Assembly: GCA_024229395.1 (NCBI GenBank) | Contig: JAAESM010000085.1 | Coordinates: 1 to 64,000, forward strand | Source of the DNA: Planctomycetota bacterium | GTDB lineage: Bacteria; Planctomycetota; UBA1135 | Length of the DNA stretch: 64,000 nucleotides | Reading direction: 5' to 3' | Part shown: one piece after another, positions 14,362 to 23,753 of the stretch | Layout of the letters: each line of letters begins with the position of its first letter | How positions within the stretch are numbered: the first letter of the stretch is position 1 | Notes under the pieces: generated by a model | The model's database searches: none | What the model saw: only the letters and a program-made list of their open reading frames with translations | What the model was told of the DNA's origin: nothing | Position numbers and translations under genes: made by a program

Positions 14362-17300
14362 ATGACTACCAAAACCGAATCCGTGAACTCCAACGAACAG
14401 GAATTCTCCACTGCCAACAAGCTGCGTTTCGTGACGGCGGCATCATTGTTCGATGGCCATGATGCCGCGATCAACATCATGCGCCGTATCCTGCAGCAGG
14501 AAGGCGCCGAGGTCATTCACCTTGGTCACAACCGCAGTGTCGAAGAGATCGTCGAGTCCGCCATCGAGGAAGATGCGCAAGGTATCGCAATCTCTTCCTA
14601 TCAAGGTGGTCACGTCGAGTTCTTCAAGTACATGGTCGAGTTGTTGGCCGAGCGCGGTTGCAGTCATATCCGCGTCTTCGGTGGTGGCGGCGGCACCATC
14701 ACCGATAGTGAGATCAAGGAGTTGCATGCTGCTGGTGTGGAACGTTTGTACTCGGTCGAAGATGGTCGACTGATGGGTTTGGTGGGCATGATTCGCGACA
14801 TGCTGAAGCGCGCTGATTTCGCCACCGCAGAAGCCGATACCGAAATCCCTGCTGGTCTCCCCCATCGTCAAGCACCTGCAGTCGCGCAGACCATCTCGAT
14901 TATCGAGAAGTTGCACGATGAAGAATGCCCTGCCGAGCAGAAGAAGCGCCTGGAGGAATTAAACGCAGGTTTTGAGGCTTCGTTGGATAAGAACTCACCG
15001 ATGGTCTTGGGTATCACCGGCACGGGTGGTGCAGGCAAGTCATCGTTGACCGATGAACTTGTGCGCCGTTTCCTCGATCGTTTCCCGGCGCGCACAATCG
15101 GCATCTTGTCGGTCGACCCCAGCCGCCGACGTACTGGTGGTGCTTTGCTCGGCGACCGCATTCGCATGAATGCCGCCAAAGGTCCACGCGTCTTCATGCG
15201 CTCGATGGCCACGCGCCGCGCCCACGCTGCCACTTCGGAATCGGTGCGTGATTCGCTGTTGGCGATGCGCGCAGCCGGTTACGACTTGGTGATCCTTGAG
15301 ACTGCTGGAATCGGCCAGAGTGATTCCGCGGTGACCGACCTGTGCGATATGTCCTTGTACGTGATGACTCCGGAGTTCGGGGCGCCCACCCAACTCGAGA
15401 AGATCGACATGCTCGACTTCGCCGATGGCGTCGTGCTCAATAAGGCCGACAAGCGCGGCGCAGAAGATGCACGCCGAGAAGTCGCCAAGACCGTGCAACG
15501 CAACCGCCAGATGTTCGAGACCGACCTGGATGACATGCCGGTATTCCTGACTGCAGCGAGTCGCTTCGGTGACCTTGGTGTCGATGAGTTATTCCAGTGG
15601 TTGATGGTCCAAGTCGCCGAACGCACTGGCCGCGATTGGGATCCTGGCGAAGCACCGCAACGCAACTCCGATGTGCACACGGTGGTGCCCTCCGAGCGCA
15701 TCCGTTATCTGTCGGAGATTTCCGCCGCGGTGCGTAAGCACAAGGCCGATACCGATTGCGCTGCCGAACTAGCCGGGCGTGCCGATTCCCTGGCCCGTGT
15801 GTTGCGTGAGTTCGGTGATGATGTGCCTGTCATCGATTCGGAATACTCCGCCGATGACCTGCTTGATTCTGAGGTGGCGCCGGAGATCCTGATCCTGCGT
15901 CAGCGTTATCAGGAAGTACTCCACAGCATGGATCGCGACTTGCGCAAGCAACTCGCCGAGTGGCATCAAATGCGTGACCAATACGCACAAGACGACTTCG
16001 TCTACCAGGTGCGCGGCCGTGAAGTTCATGTTCCAGCCCAACATGTGACCCTTTCCGGCTTGAAGGTGCCGAAGGTTTCCTTGCCGAAAACCAATAGCTG
16101 GGAAGAACTGGCACAGTGGTTCGGCTTGGAGAACTTGCCTGGTCATTACCCCTACACCGCGGGCGTGTTCCCATTCAAGCGCGCCGGTGAAGATCCAACG
16201 CGCATGTTCGCCGGTGAAGGTACCGCCGAACGCACCAACCGTCGCTTCCATTACGTAAGCCATGGCCAGCCAGCCGTACGCCTATCAACGGCCTTCGACT
16301 CGGTGACCTTGTACGGCGAAGACCCTGCAGTGCGCCCTGACATCCTTGGCAAGGTCGGCAACGCCGGAGTTTCCATCTGCTCTTTGGATGACGCCAAGCG
16401 CCTCTATTCGGGATTCGACTTATGCGCGCCAACCACTTCGGTGTCGATGACCATCAACGGCCCGGCGCCGATGATGTTGGCTTTCTTCCTAAACGCCGCC
16501 ATCGATCAACTGGTCGAGCGCCGCTTGAAGGAAACCGGTCGTTGGGAAGACGCGCAGAAGAAGATCGACGAACTATGCCACGGCCAACAGCCGACTTACC
16601 GCACCGACTTGCCACCTGGGCATGACGGTTTCGGCCTGGGCACCCTTGGTGTCTCCGGCGACAAGCTGATTCCCGCCGACGAATACGCCGAGCTGCGCAC
16701 ACAGGCATTGCAGTCCGTGCGCGGCACCGTACAGGCCGACATTCTCAAGGAGGATCAGGCACAGAACACCTGCATCTTCTCGACCGAGTTCGCACTCAAG
16801 ATCATGGGCGATGTGCAGGAGTTCTTTGTCGACGAAGCCGTGCGCAACTTCTACTCAGTATCGATTTCCGGCTATCACATTGCCGAAGCCGGTGCGAATC
16901 CGATCTCCCAACTCGCCTTCACGCTCGCCAACGGCTTCACCTTCGTGGAGTACTACTTGGCGCGCGGCATGGACATCGACAGCTTCGCACCGAACCTGTC
17001 GTTCTTCTTCTCCAACGGCATCGATGCCGAGTACTCGGTGATCGGTCGCGTGGCACGACGCATCTGGGCGGTGGCCATGAAGAACCTCTACGGCGGTGCC
17101 GACCGCTCGCAGAAACTCAAGTATCACATCCAGACCAGCGGTCGTTCCCTGCACGCGCAGGAGATCGACTTCAACGACATTCGCACCACCCTGCAGGCCT
17201 TGTACGCGATCTACGACAACTGCCAAAGTTTGCACACCAACGCCTACGACGAAGCCATCACCACTCCGACCGAGGAATCAGTCCGCCGCGCCTTGGCGAT

Positions 17301-17823
17301 CCAGTTGATCATCAACCGCGAGCTGGGTGAAGCCAAGAACGAGAACCCGTTGCAAGGCAGCTTCATCATCGAAGAACTCACAGAGTTAGTCGAAGAAGCC
17401 GTGCTTGCGGAGTTCGATCGATTGACCGATCGCGGCGGCGTGCTTGGTGCCATGGAAACCATGTACCAACGCGGCAAGATCCAAGAGGAGTCGATGAAAT
17501 ACGAGATGCAGAAGCACAGCGGCGAGCTACCGATTGTCGGTGTGAACACCTTCTTGAATCCGCATGCTAATGATGGCTCTGTGGTCGAAGTGGAACTGAT
17601 TCGTTCCTCTGATGAAGAGAAGGATGGTCAGGTCGCGCAGGTCGCGCATCTGCATGAACTGCACCGCGCCGATTCCGAGGCTGCCTTGATCGCCTTGCGC
17701 AATGCCGCATCAGAAAACCGCAACGTGTTCGCCGAGATGATGGAAGCGGTGAAGGTCTGCACTTTGGGGCAGATCAGTCACGCCTTGTATGACATCGGCG
17801 GTCAGTATCGTCGCAACATGTAA
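14362..17823 (+). CDS. icmF: Fused isobutyryl-CoA mutase IcmF (B12-binding domain, G-protein chaperone, mutase)
   Basis: 1153 aa, close to the family length. Domain order is: cobalamin-binding domain ~20-150 with D-G-H-D-A-A (His33 as lower cobalt ligand); MeaB-type GTPase ~165-420 with the P-loop G-T-G-G-A-G-K-S near 219-226 and N-K-A-D near 358; linker; and the acyl-CoA mutase TIM barrel from ~590 ([17 protein letters not shown]). It interconverts isobutyryl-CoA and n-butyryl-CoA, and some members also act on isovaleryl/pivalyl-CoA, with its own GTPase guarding cofactor loading. The presence of this gene implies access to adenosylcobalamin. It is co-transcribed with the MerR gene. Confidence 0.96.
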   Translation: MTTKTESVNSNEQEFSTANKLRFVTAASLFDGHDAAINIMRRILQQEGAEVIHLGHNRSVEEIVESAIEEDAQGIAISSYQGGHVEFFKYMVELLAERGCSHIRVFGGGGGTITDSEIKELHAAGVERLYSVEDGRLMGLVGMIRDMLKRADFATAEADTEIPAGLPHRQAPAVAQTISIIEKLHDEECPAEQKKRLEELNAGFEASLDKNSPMVLGITGTGGAGKSSLTDELVRRFLDRFPARTIGILSVDPSRRRTGGALLGDRIRMNAAKGPRVFMRSMATRRAHAATSESVRDSLLAMRAAGYDLVILETAGIGQSDSAVTDLCDMSLYVMTPEFGAPTQLEKIDMLDFADGVVLNKADKRGAEDARREVAKTVQRNRQMFETDLDDMPVFLTAASRFGDLGVDELFQWLMVQVAERTGRDWDPGEAPQRNSDVHTVVPSERIRYLSEISAAVRKHKADTDCAAELAGRADSLARVLREFGDDVPVIDSEYSADDLLDSEVAPEILILRQRYQEVLHSMDRDLRKQLAEWHQMRDQYAQDDFVYQVRGREVHVPAQHVTLSGLKVPKVSLPKTNSWEELAQWFGLENLPGHYPYTAGVFPFKRAGEDPTRMFAGEGTAERTNRRFHYVSHGQPAVRLSTAFDSVTLYGEDPAVRPDILGKVGNAGVSICSLDDAKRLYSGFDLCAPTTSVSMTINGPAPMMLAFFLNAAIDQLVERRLKETGRWEDAQKKIDELCHGQQPTYRTDLPPGHDGFGLGTLGVSGDKLIPADEYAELRTQALQSVRGTVQADILKEDQAQNTCIFSTEFALKIMGDVQEFFVDEAVRNFYSVSISGYHIAEAGANPISQLAFTLANGFTFVEYYLARGMDIDSFAPNLSFFFSNGIDAEYSVIGRVARRIWAVAMKNLYGGADRSQKLKYHIQTSGRSLHAQEIDFNDIRTTLQALYAIYDNCQSLHTNAYDEAITTPTEESVRRALAIQLIINRELGEAKNENPLQGSFIIEELTELVEEAVLAEFDRLTDRGGVLGAMETMYQRGKIQEESMKYEMQKHSGELPIVGVNTFLNPHANDGSVVEVELIRSSDEEKDGQVAQVAHLHELHRADSEAALIALRNAASENRNVFAEMMEAVKVCTLGQISHALYDIGGQYRRNM

Positions 17824-17829
17824 GCGCGA

Positions 17830-19932
17830 TCAACGCGGGAATGCACCAGGCACACCACCATCCACTGGCAACACCGCGCCAGTGGTCGGTGTGCGGTTCG
17901 CGGCGAAGAACAACACCGCGCGGCCGACATCCTCGGCGGTCACTTCAGCCTTAAGCAAGTTGCGTTGCTGATAGAAGTCTTCCAATTCAGCCGAACTCAA
18001 GCCGCGCGACTTGGCACGGTCCGGCCCCACCTCAGCCCACAGACCGGAAGGGTTGTCGCCACAGCGGAAGACCGCATCGGGACAGACCATGTTGACATGG
18101 ATGCCATGCTCGGCGAGTTCCAAGGCCGCAATCTTGGCCAACTGATGGGCGCCCGCCTTACTGGCGCTGTAAGCACCGAAGTTCGCGCCTGGTGCAAGCA
18201 CGTTCTTGGATGAGACCAACACCACCGAGCCACCGGCGCCTTGGCAGCGCAACACTTTCGCGGCGGCCTGGATGGTCAACAGAACGCCGGTCTGATTGAC
18301 ATCGATTAAGCGCTGCCAGTCCTCGAGCTGCAACTCCTCCAGCGAAGCCACGTGGGCCAAGCCAGCATTCGGAACGACGATATCCATTCCACCGAATCGC
18401 TCACAAATCTGGTCCATGGCAGCGGCCATCGAATCGGCGCAAGTGACATTGGCAGCGACTGCCATCACCGCACCGCCTAAGCGTTGCGCGGCATCGTCAG
18501 CTAAGGATAATTCGAGATCCAACAGGGCGACGGCAGCTCCTGCATCAAGCAAGACACGCGCGATTCCTTCGCCGATCGCACCACCACCACCGGTGATCAC
18601 TGCGACCTTGCCTTGCAGTTCCGGCGCCTTGGCTTTACCCAACTTGGCTTGTTCCAAGGACCAGTACTCCATGTCGAATAGGTCCATCTCACTCAAGCCT
18701 TCGAAAGCGCCTAGCTGCTGCGAAGCAACTTTGGTCAGCAGAGTGTGTTCAGCCAAGTCAGCGGCAATCGCTGCAGCTTTGGCATTGGCGCCTACACCGA
18801 TCAAACCGTAACCACGCAGGTAGAAGACCCGCGGCATGGGATCCAGGGCGGTGCGTGGGCCGCGCGAAGCACAGCCGCGTTCGAAATATGCCCGGTAATC
18901 CTTGGCGTAGGTGGCCACCGCGGTTTGGACAGCCTGCTGGACTGCTAGCGCCTGGCCGTCCGCGCCCGAATCTGCGCGCTCAGGGTCCCGGTCAGCATGA
19001 GCTGGCAGCTCCAGCCAGCAGGGCTGATTCTTGGTGCGCAAACTATGGTCTGGCGTCAGCGGTGCGCTCTGCATGATTTCAGCTACGCCATCCCCCTCCA
19101 AAGCCGCCACGATCCACGCTGCTGCGCGGGTTTCCAGAACGAAGCGACCATCACCAGCCAAGGCGCCGCGCAGCACAGGCGTGACTTGTGAGGCTCTCCA
19201 GCAACGCATGTTCGCCACAGCGCTTTCCTCCGTAGTCAACAGGGCAACGCGCTCCTTCTCATATCGCTCAGTGGCCATCGCCACGAACTCGAAATGACGT
19301 TGTAGGGATTGCTCACCGCTGCCGCCGAAAGTGAACAAGCCGTGCTTATGCAGCAGCACTCCTTCCACATGCGGTTGCTCCTCGACCACCGCTGCCACCG
19401 CCTTAGCCAGCGGGAAGCCCGGCATCACGAATGGCAAATAAGCCACACGATCGCCAAAGACTTCGCGGCACAGCTCCTCTCCACCTTCGCGATCGGACAG
19501 GGCCAGGATTGCGTCGGCGTGGCTGTGGTCGACAAAACGATGCGGCAAGAAGGCATGCAGCAGGGCCTCGACCGAGGGTGTTGGGCTAGTCGGATCGAGC
19601 AGTGTCCGACGCACTTCGCGGACCATGTCCTCGTCACTGAGTTCCTCCAATACGCGCAGGGCACGCAGCTGCTCTAAATCACAAGCCGGTAAGCCAGGGG
19701 CTTCAATAGTGGCCAGGTCCCAACCGGAACCCTTGATCCAGATGCACGCCCGCCGCTTCCCCAGCAGGTCGACGTATTCGCCCTTGGCAGAGGTGTTACC
19801 GCCGCCATGCAAAACCATGGCTGGGTCGGCGCCGAGCAAGCGCGAGGTACGCACGCGTTCGGTCAGGATCGGATCGATGGAATCGGTGGAGTCTGCAGCC
19901 ACGGGATCAGATGGTTCGCTGGGGGCTTCCAT
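17830..19932 (-). CDS. Bifunctional class II aldolase / short-chain dehydrogenase (rhamnulose-1-phosphate aldolase/alcohol dehydrogenase type)
   Basis: 700 aa. The aldolase half has H-G-G-G-N-T-S at 42-48, zinc ligands His136 and His138 (H-S-H-A-D) and His197 (H-K-H-G). The SDR half from ~435 has I-T-G-G-G-G-A-I-G-E-G for NAD(P), the catalytic Y-S-A-S-K near 585, and a final V-D-G-G. Fused proteins of this kind cleave a sugar phosphate such as rhamnulose-1-phosphate and oxidise the released lactaldehyde; the substrate here is inferred from the family. The first ~20 residues are low-complexity and the start is uncertain. The ATG sits directly against the terminator of the upstream gene. Confidence 0.88.
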   Translation of the reverse strand: MEAPSEPSDPVAADSTDSIDPILTERVRTSRLLGADPAMVLHGGGNTSAKGEYVDLLGKRRACIWIKGSGWDLATIEAPGLPACDLEQLRALRVLEELSDEDMVREVRRTLLDPTSPTPSVEALLHAFLPHRFVDHSHADAILALSDREGGEELCREVFGDRVAYLPFVMPGFPLAKAVAAVVEEQPHVEGVLLHKHGLFTFGGSGEQSLQRHFEFVAMATERYEKERVALLTTEESAVANMRCWRASQVTPVLRGALAGDGRFVLETRAAAWIVAALEGDGVAEIMQSAPLTPDHSLRTKNQPCWLELPAHADRDPERADSGADGQALAVQQAVQTAVATYAKDYRAYFERGCASRGPRTALDPMPRVFYLRGYGLIGVGANAKAAAIAADLAEHTLLTKVASQQLGAFEGLSEMDLFDMEYWSLEQAKLGKAKAPELQGKVAVITGGGGAIGEGIARVLLDAGAAVALLDLELSLADDAAQRLGGAVMAVAANVTCADSMAAAMDQICERFGGMDIVVPNAGLAHVASLEELQLEDWQRLIDVNQTGVLLTIQAAAKVLRCQGAGGSVVLVSSKNVLAPGANFGAYSASKAGAHQLAKIAALELAEHGIHVNMVCPDAVFRCGDNPSGLWAEVGPDRAKSRGLSSAELEDFYQQRNLLKAEVTAEDVGRAVLFFAANRTPTTGAVLPVDGGVPGAFPR

Positions 19933-19936
19933 AAGA

Positions 19937-19969
19937 AAAGCCCCCGCAGGTTAGACCTGCGGAGGCTTT
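19937..19969 (-). terminator. Terminator hairpin between the large secreted protein gene and the aldolase/dehydrogenase gene
   Basis: 15-bp stem (AAAGCCTCCGCAGGT with its near complement), tiny loop, then CTTTTCTT on the minus strand. It ends 4 bp before the ATG of the downstream gene. Confidence 0.8.
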
Positions 19970-19989
19970 CTGTGGTTCGTTGTCCTGGA

Positions 19990-22900
19990 TTACCAGATGA
20001 ACGGAATCTTGATGTATTCCATGATCGGCAGAGGACTCGACAGGTCCATCTGACCACCACCTGCGTTGGCTTCGAAGGTGACACGGTAGCGGATGAAACG
20101 CTTACCGGTGACCAGAGCCGGAGTCAGGTCCTGATGCCAAGTACCGGCACCACCAACAGGAGCGTTGATGTCGTCGGCGACCTGGAACTGGATGAAGACA
20201 TCGGTGCTGTCAGGCAAGCCATCCTTCACACCCGAAGTGGCGATGCGGAAGAACTTCTCTTTCACCGACCAAACTGGGTTGCTGCTGTTCAGTGCGAAGG
20301 TCATTGGCCCATCCAGCAGGGAAGTCGTGATGACCATCTGCTTGGTGGTCGGGTTGTACGAGACATCGACGATCTCGTAACCGACATCACCAGTGGAGTC
20401 TGGCATTACGTCGTAACCGATCAACAGGTTCGGCGAACGCAGGAAGTGAGGAACTGCAGCGAAGATCGTGTCAGCACCAGGAATGGTCAGGCCATAAGCG
20501 GTGATGGTCACGTCGCCGGTGGAACCAGTTGCAACGTCGGAGAGTTTCGCGACCGAAGTACCAGACTTGTTCACGCGACCCAAGACGGTGGTCGAGACGC
20601 CATCGAAGCTCAAAGTAGGGTGACCATAGTCTGGGTAGAGCGCGTCATCGCCGAGGCGCAGCTCTGCACCACCGGTATCGATCCACTCGGACACGATGCG
20701 GGAACGCGAGGAGTAGAAAGGAACCAGGTTGTAAGCACGTGGGGCCGAAACCAGGTCAAGAACCTCTTCGGTCTCATCAGTTGGGAACTGTGCAGCTGCC
20801 AAGTAAGCGGCGATACCAACACGAGCATCTGGGTGCCAGAGGATGTCCAGCGAAGGATCCGGCACGTGAATCTGGATGATGCCGTTTGCACCAGAGCCAC
20901 CACGCCCCGTACCGAAGGTTGGATTACCGTCGTTACCTTGAAGAATAGGAGCTGCCCAACCACGGCGGCCACCAAAGGCCTGAATGTTGTTGACTGGAGT
21001 CAGGTTCGGAACCTGACCAGCGATGGTTGCGGAACCGACATCGATGTCGCGCAGATCCAACTTGCCGGAGGTGTGCAGAATGATGTGACCACCAGAGCCG
21101 CCACCGGAACCGGAGACGCCCTGGTTGTTCACGGTCAGCGACTCACCGGAGAAGCCGATGCCGCCGTTAGCCTGAATCAAGCCGGCTGAACCAATCTTGA
21201 TGTTGCCGATCGACATGATGATCAATTGACCAGCACCGCCACCGCCACCAGCACCCTTACGGTAGGTATCCCAACCATCCGAGTTGTTGTTGCCGGACCT
21301 CTGAAAAGGTACCACTGGGTAGAAACTCAGCAGTGGATCAGTGATGCCGTCGCCATCGCGGTCCCAAACCTCGATCAGCATCGAGTCGCCACCACCACCA
21401 CCGCCAGAGCCTGCCCATGGAGCAAGCATGACGCCTTCGTTGACTGAGCCATCGGTCATCAGGCGTGAGCCGTAGAAGTCAGACAAGAATCGGCGGTCAA
21501 GCGAGGCAATCGTGAAGATTGAAGGACCAGCCTCGCCGCGGTCAGCGCCACGCGTTGGGCTGCCTTCCCAGAATGGGCTTTCAGCCTCAACGGTCCAGGA
21601 TGGGTCGTAAGTGTTACCAAGAGCGTTGGCGTCATCCAGCGCATCTTCCATGCCGTGCACAGCGTAAGCACCGGCCGGGTAACCCACGGTTCGTGCCGAG
21701 CCGCGTACACCGCGCTCCGAACCGAAAATCGCGTTGGCGAAATCGGAGTAGTCGTTCGGGTCAGGATTGACCATGGCACTGTGCTTGGTCACGCTGTGGT
21801 CAGGGCCGGCGTTATCGACGTTGTATGGACGCCAGTCGCCGTTGCCGGTTGGCCAGTCATCCCAAAGGACCGACTGGTTCTGGGTGCGCGCGAAACCACC
21901 GCCACCACCACCACCAACGATGGTGCCGTATAGACCACTGTTACCAGTGTTGTAGAAGTCGCTGTTGAAGCCGCCTTCTCCACCACCGCCACCACCACCT
22001 TCTGCACCGAAGGGAGCATCTCCATCTTCAGCACGCAGGGTTTCGGCATTACCGATCTGCGAGGCGTCGCCACCGCGACCGCCACCACATTCACCACCAG
22101 CACCACCTTCAACGAACTGCGGAGAGTTCAGCGAGGTAGGCCAAGTCGCGTTGTTACCACTGATATTCAGGGTACCGCTGATATCCACGCTACCAGTTGC
22201 GTAGATCACTAATGGGTTGGTGCCGCGGCCACGCAAGGATGCACCCGAAGCGATAGTGAAATCGTTGACGTTGAGGACACCGTTCTGAACGGTGTGCTGA
22301 CGGTTGTTCGAATCGGTAAAGACCGACTGTGAATCCGTGATGATGACGCCGGTAGCGCCAAAGCTCAGGTAGAAGTCGTTGTCTTCGGCGACGAAGTTAC
22401 CCGGGAACTCAAAGCTTGCCGAGACGAAGCCATCTCCAATCGAAGCGGCAGGCACCGACAGCGGCTCATCAAGATCCAAGTGGCTGGTGTTCTCGAAACT
22501 GTCGCTGAACTCATCAGCGGCCAGATCGGTCTCAGTCCAAGTTGGGTCGTCGTAGATATCGCCCAGCGAAGGGGTGGTATGACTACCGATCACCACAGTT
22601 GCAGTGTTGGCTTGGCCAACCAAGTCGGTGAAGGAAGTGCTCAGGCGCAAGGAAAGCTTGCGATTCACAGGCATAATGCCGGTGACATGGAATTCCACGG
22701 TACTGCCTGCATCACTGCAGTTCTGGACCAACACCAAGGTTCCAGGAACCTGGTTGGCAGCAGGGAAGGTGTTCTCGCCAGCGGTTCCAACCTCATCCTG
22801 CGAGTAAAGCAGGCTGACGTTGGTGGTGTTCAGGTTATCGCTACGTCCATCGATGGCCTGGTTGAACTGAATCGCAACGACCGGGTTCGGATCGGTGAAC

Positions 22901-23481
22901 AAGTTCAGCCCCGTAGGGAACTCAACCAAGGTCGCGACCGGCGGGCCAGCGACGCGATCCAAGAACTGCGGTTGCGAAGGTTGCGGAGTTTGGAAGGTGC
23001 GTCTCAAGCCTACTTCCAAGGAGCGTCCTTGCGTATCGCGCAGTACCGTCGGGCTGTTGCTTTGCGTTGGCAGGAAAAGCTCGTAGCTATAACCGCCAGG
23101 CAAGAAAGCGCCGTTGGAGTTGGTGTCATCGGTTGGACAAGCTGGGCGGAACAGAATCACGCGACCGCCGCTTCCTGCTTCTAGCTCGAAAGTACCTGTG
23201 ACAGGTGTGCTGCTGTTGCCGTTAAGCTCCGCGCGGATTTGAATCGAACCGAAGTTAATCGAGGTTGGATCCACCGCATGGTTGAACTCCAGGCGGATGG
23301 GGCGGTTAAGCTGCCAGTCCATCCCTTCAAGGATGTTGGTACCTTCAGCAAGGAAGGAACCTCCGGCGTTAAAGCTTGTGCCATCAGGGCCAACTGAAAC
23401 CGAAGATCCAGGGCCGCAGCTACCAACCAGAGTGGCAGTGGCGAGGGTAAGAAGGGTTAGTGATTTCCGCATGAGACGCAT
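19990..23481 (-). CDS. Very large surface lipoprotein with Ig-like and glycine-rich regions
   Basis: 1163 aa, with a lipoprotein signal (hydrophobic to residue 21, Cys after V-G-S). Two modules near 55-180 and 195-300 look like bacterial Ig-like (SbsA type) domains, with P-I-R-L-E-F-N-H-A-V-D-P and P-V-V-A-I-Q-F-N-Q-A-I-D. The centre, ~430-800, alternates short beta segments with runs of up to eight glycines, as in glycine-rich adhesin or agglutinin-like surface proteins. The end (V-K-E-K-F-F-R-I, Y-R-V-T-F-E-A) is again beta-rich. A second Met at codon 4 is an equally good start. No enzymatic motif is visible. It probably forms a surface layer or adhesin; this is inference. Confidence 0.8.
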   Translation of the reverse strand: MRLMRKSLTLLTLATATLVGSCGPGSSVSVGPDGTSFNAGGSFLAEGTNILEGMDWQLNRPIRLEFNHAVDPTSINFGSIQIRAELNGNSSTPVTGTFELEAGSGGRVILFRPACPTDDTNSNGAFLPGGYSYELFLPTQSNSPTVLRDTQGRSLEVGLRRTFQTPQPSQPQFLDRVAGPPVATLVEFPTGLNLFTDPNPVVAIQFNQAIDGRSDNLNTTNVSLLYSQDEVGTAGENTFPAANQVPGTLVLVQNCSDAGSTVEFHVTGIMPVNRKLSLRLSTSFTDLVGQANTATVVIGSHTTPSLGDIYDDPTWTETDLAADEFSDSFENTSHLDLDEPLSVPAASIGDGFVSASFEFPGNFVAEDNDFYLSFGATGVIITDSQSVFTDSNNRQHTVQNGVLNVNDFTIASGASLRGRGTNPLVIYATGSVDISGTLNISGNNATWPTSLNSPQFVEGGAGGECGGGRGGDASQIGNAETLRAEDGDAPFGAEGGGGGGGEGGFNSDFYNTGNSGLYGTIVGGGGGGGFARTQNQSVLWDDWPTGNGDWRPYNVDNAGPDHSVTKHSAMVNPDPNDYSDFANAIFGSERGVRGSARTVGYPAGAYAVHGMEDALDDANALGNTYDPSWTVEAESPFWEGSPTRGADRGEAGPSIFTIASLDRRFLSDFYGSRLMTDGSVNEGVMLAPWAGSGGGGGGDSMLIEVWDRDGDGITDPLLSFYPVVPFQRSGNNNSDGWDTYRKGAGGGGGAGQLIIMSIGNIKIGSAGLIQANGGIGFSGESLTVNNQGVSGSGGGSGGHIILHTSGKLDLRDIDVGSATIAGQVPNLTPVNNIQAFGGRRGWAAPILQGNDGNPTFGTGRGGSGANGIIQIHVPDPSLDILWHPDARVGIAAYLAAAQFPTDETEEVLDLVSAPRAYNLVPFYSSRSRIVSEWIDTGGAELRLGDDALYPDYGHPTLSFDGVSTTVLGRVNKSGTSVAKLSDVATGSTGDVTITAYGLTIPGADTIFAAVPHFLRSPNLLIGYDVMPDSTGDVGYEIVDVSYNPTTKQMVITTSLLDGPMTFALNSSNPVWSVKEKFFRIATSGVKDGLPDSTDVFIQFQVADDINAPVGGAGTWHQDLTPALVTGKRFIRYRVTFEANAGGGQMDLSSPLPIMEYIKIPFIW

Positions 23482-23753
23482 GGCTGACCTAACAGCCTAT
23501 CTGATTGTAGGGCTGCGAGGAAGTCAGGCATCCCTTTACCGCAAGACTCGTGCCAAGCATTTTTCATCCGTAAAGGGCAATTACGGAGCGCCACACAACG
23601 CAGTCCGTTCATTTTCGCACACCACCCCATCCTGGCCCCGGGCCCGTCTTACAGCCGCGGCTGAGGAAAGCCTGATGAATCCGGGCTTATGGGGTACACT
23701 CAAAATGCCCCAATCCTTCGGTTTTTCCGAATCTCCCATTAATCATACCTCTC

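Noticed and set aside
19807..21189. 460-codon plus-strand open frame antisense to the large lipoprotein
   Set aside because: It is a mirror of Gly/Ser-rich codons on the other strand; composition is erratic and there is no signal, motif or promoter.
21885..22110. Clustered CCACCACCA-type repeats that might suggest a repeat array or CRISPR-like structure
   Set aside because: They are glycine codon runs of the 1163-aa lipoprotein; no constant repeats with unique spacers exist anywhere in the window.
23531..23578. CCCTTTAC...GTAAAGGG inverted repeat between two divergent large genes
   Set aside because: 8-bp arms 32 bp apart in 270 bp of noncoding DNA are not convincing as a specific regulatory element without comparison.
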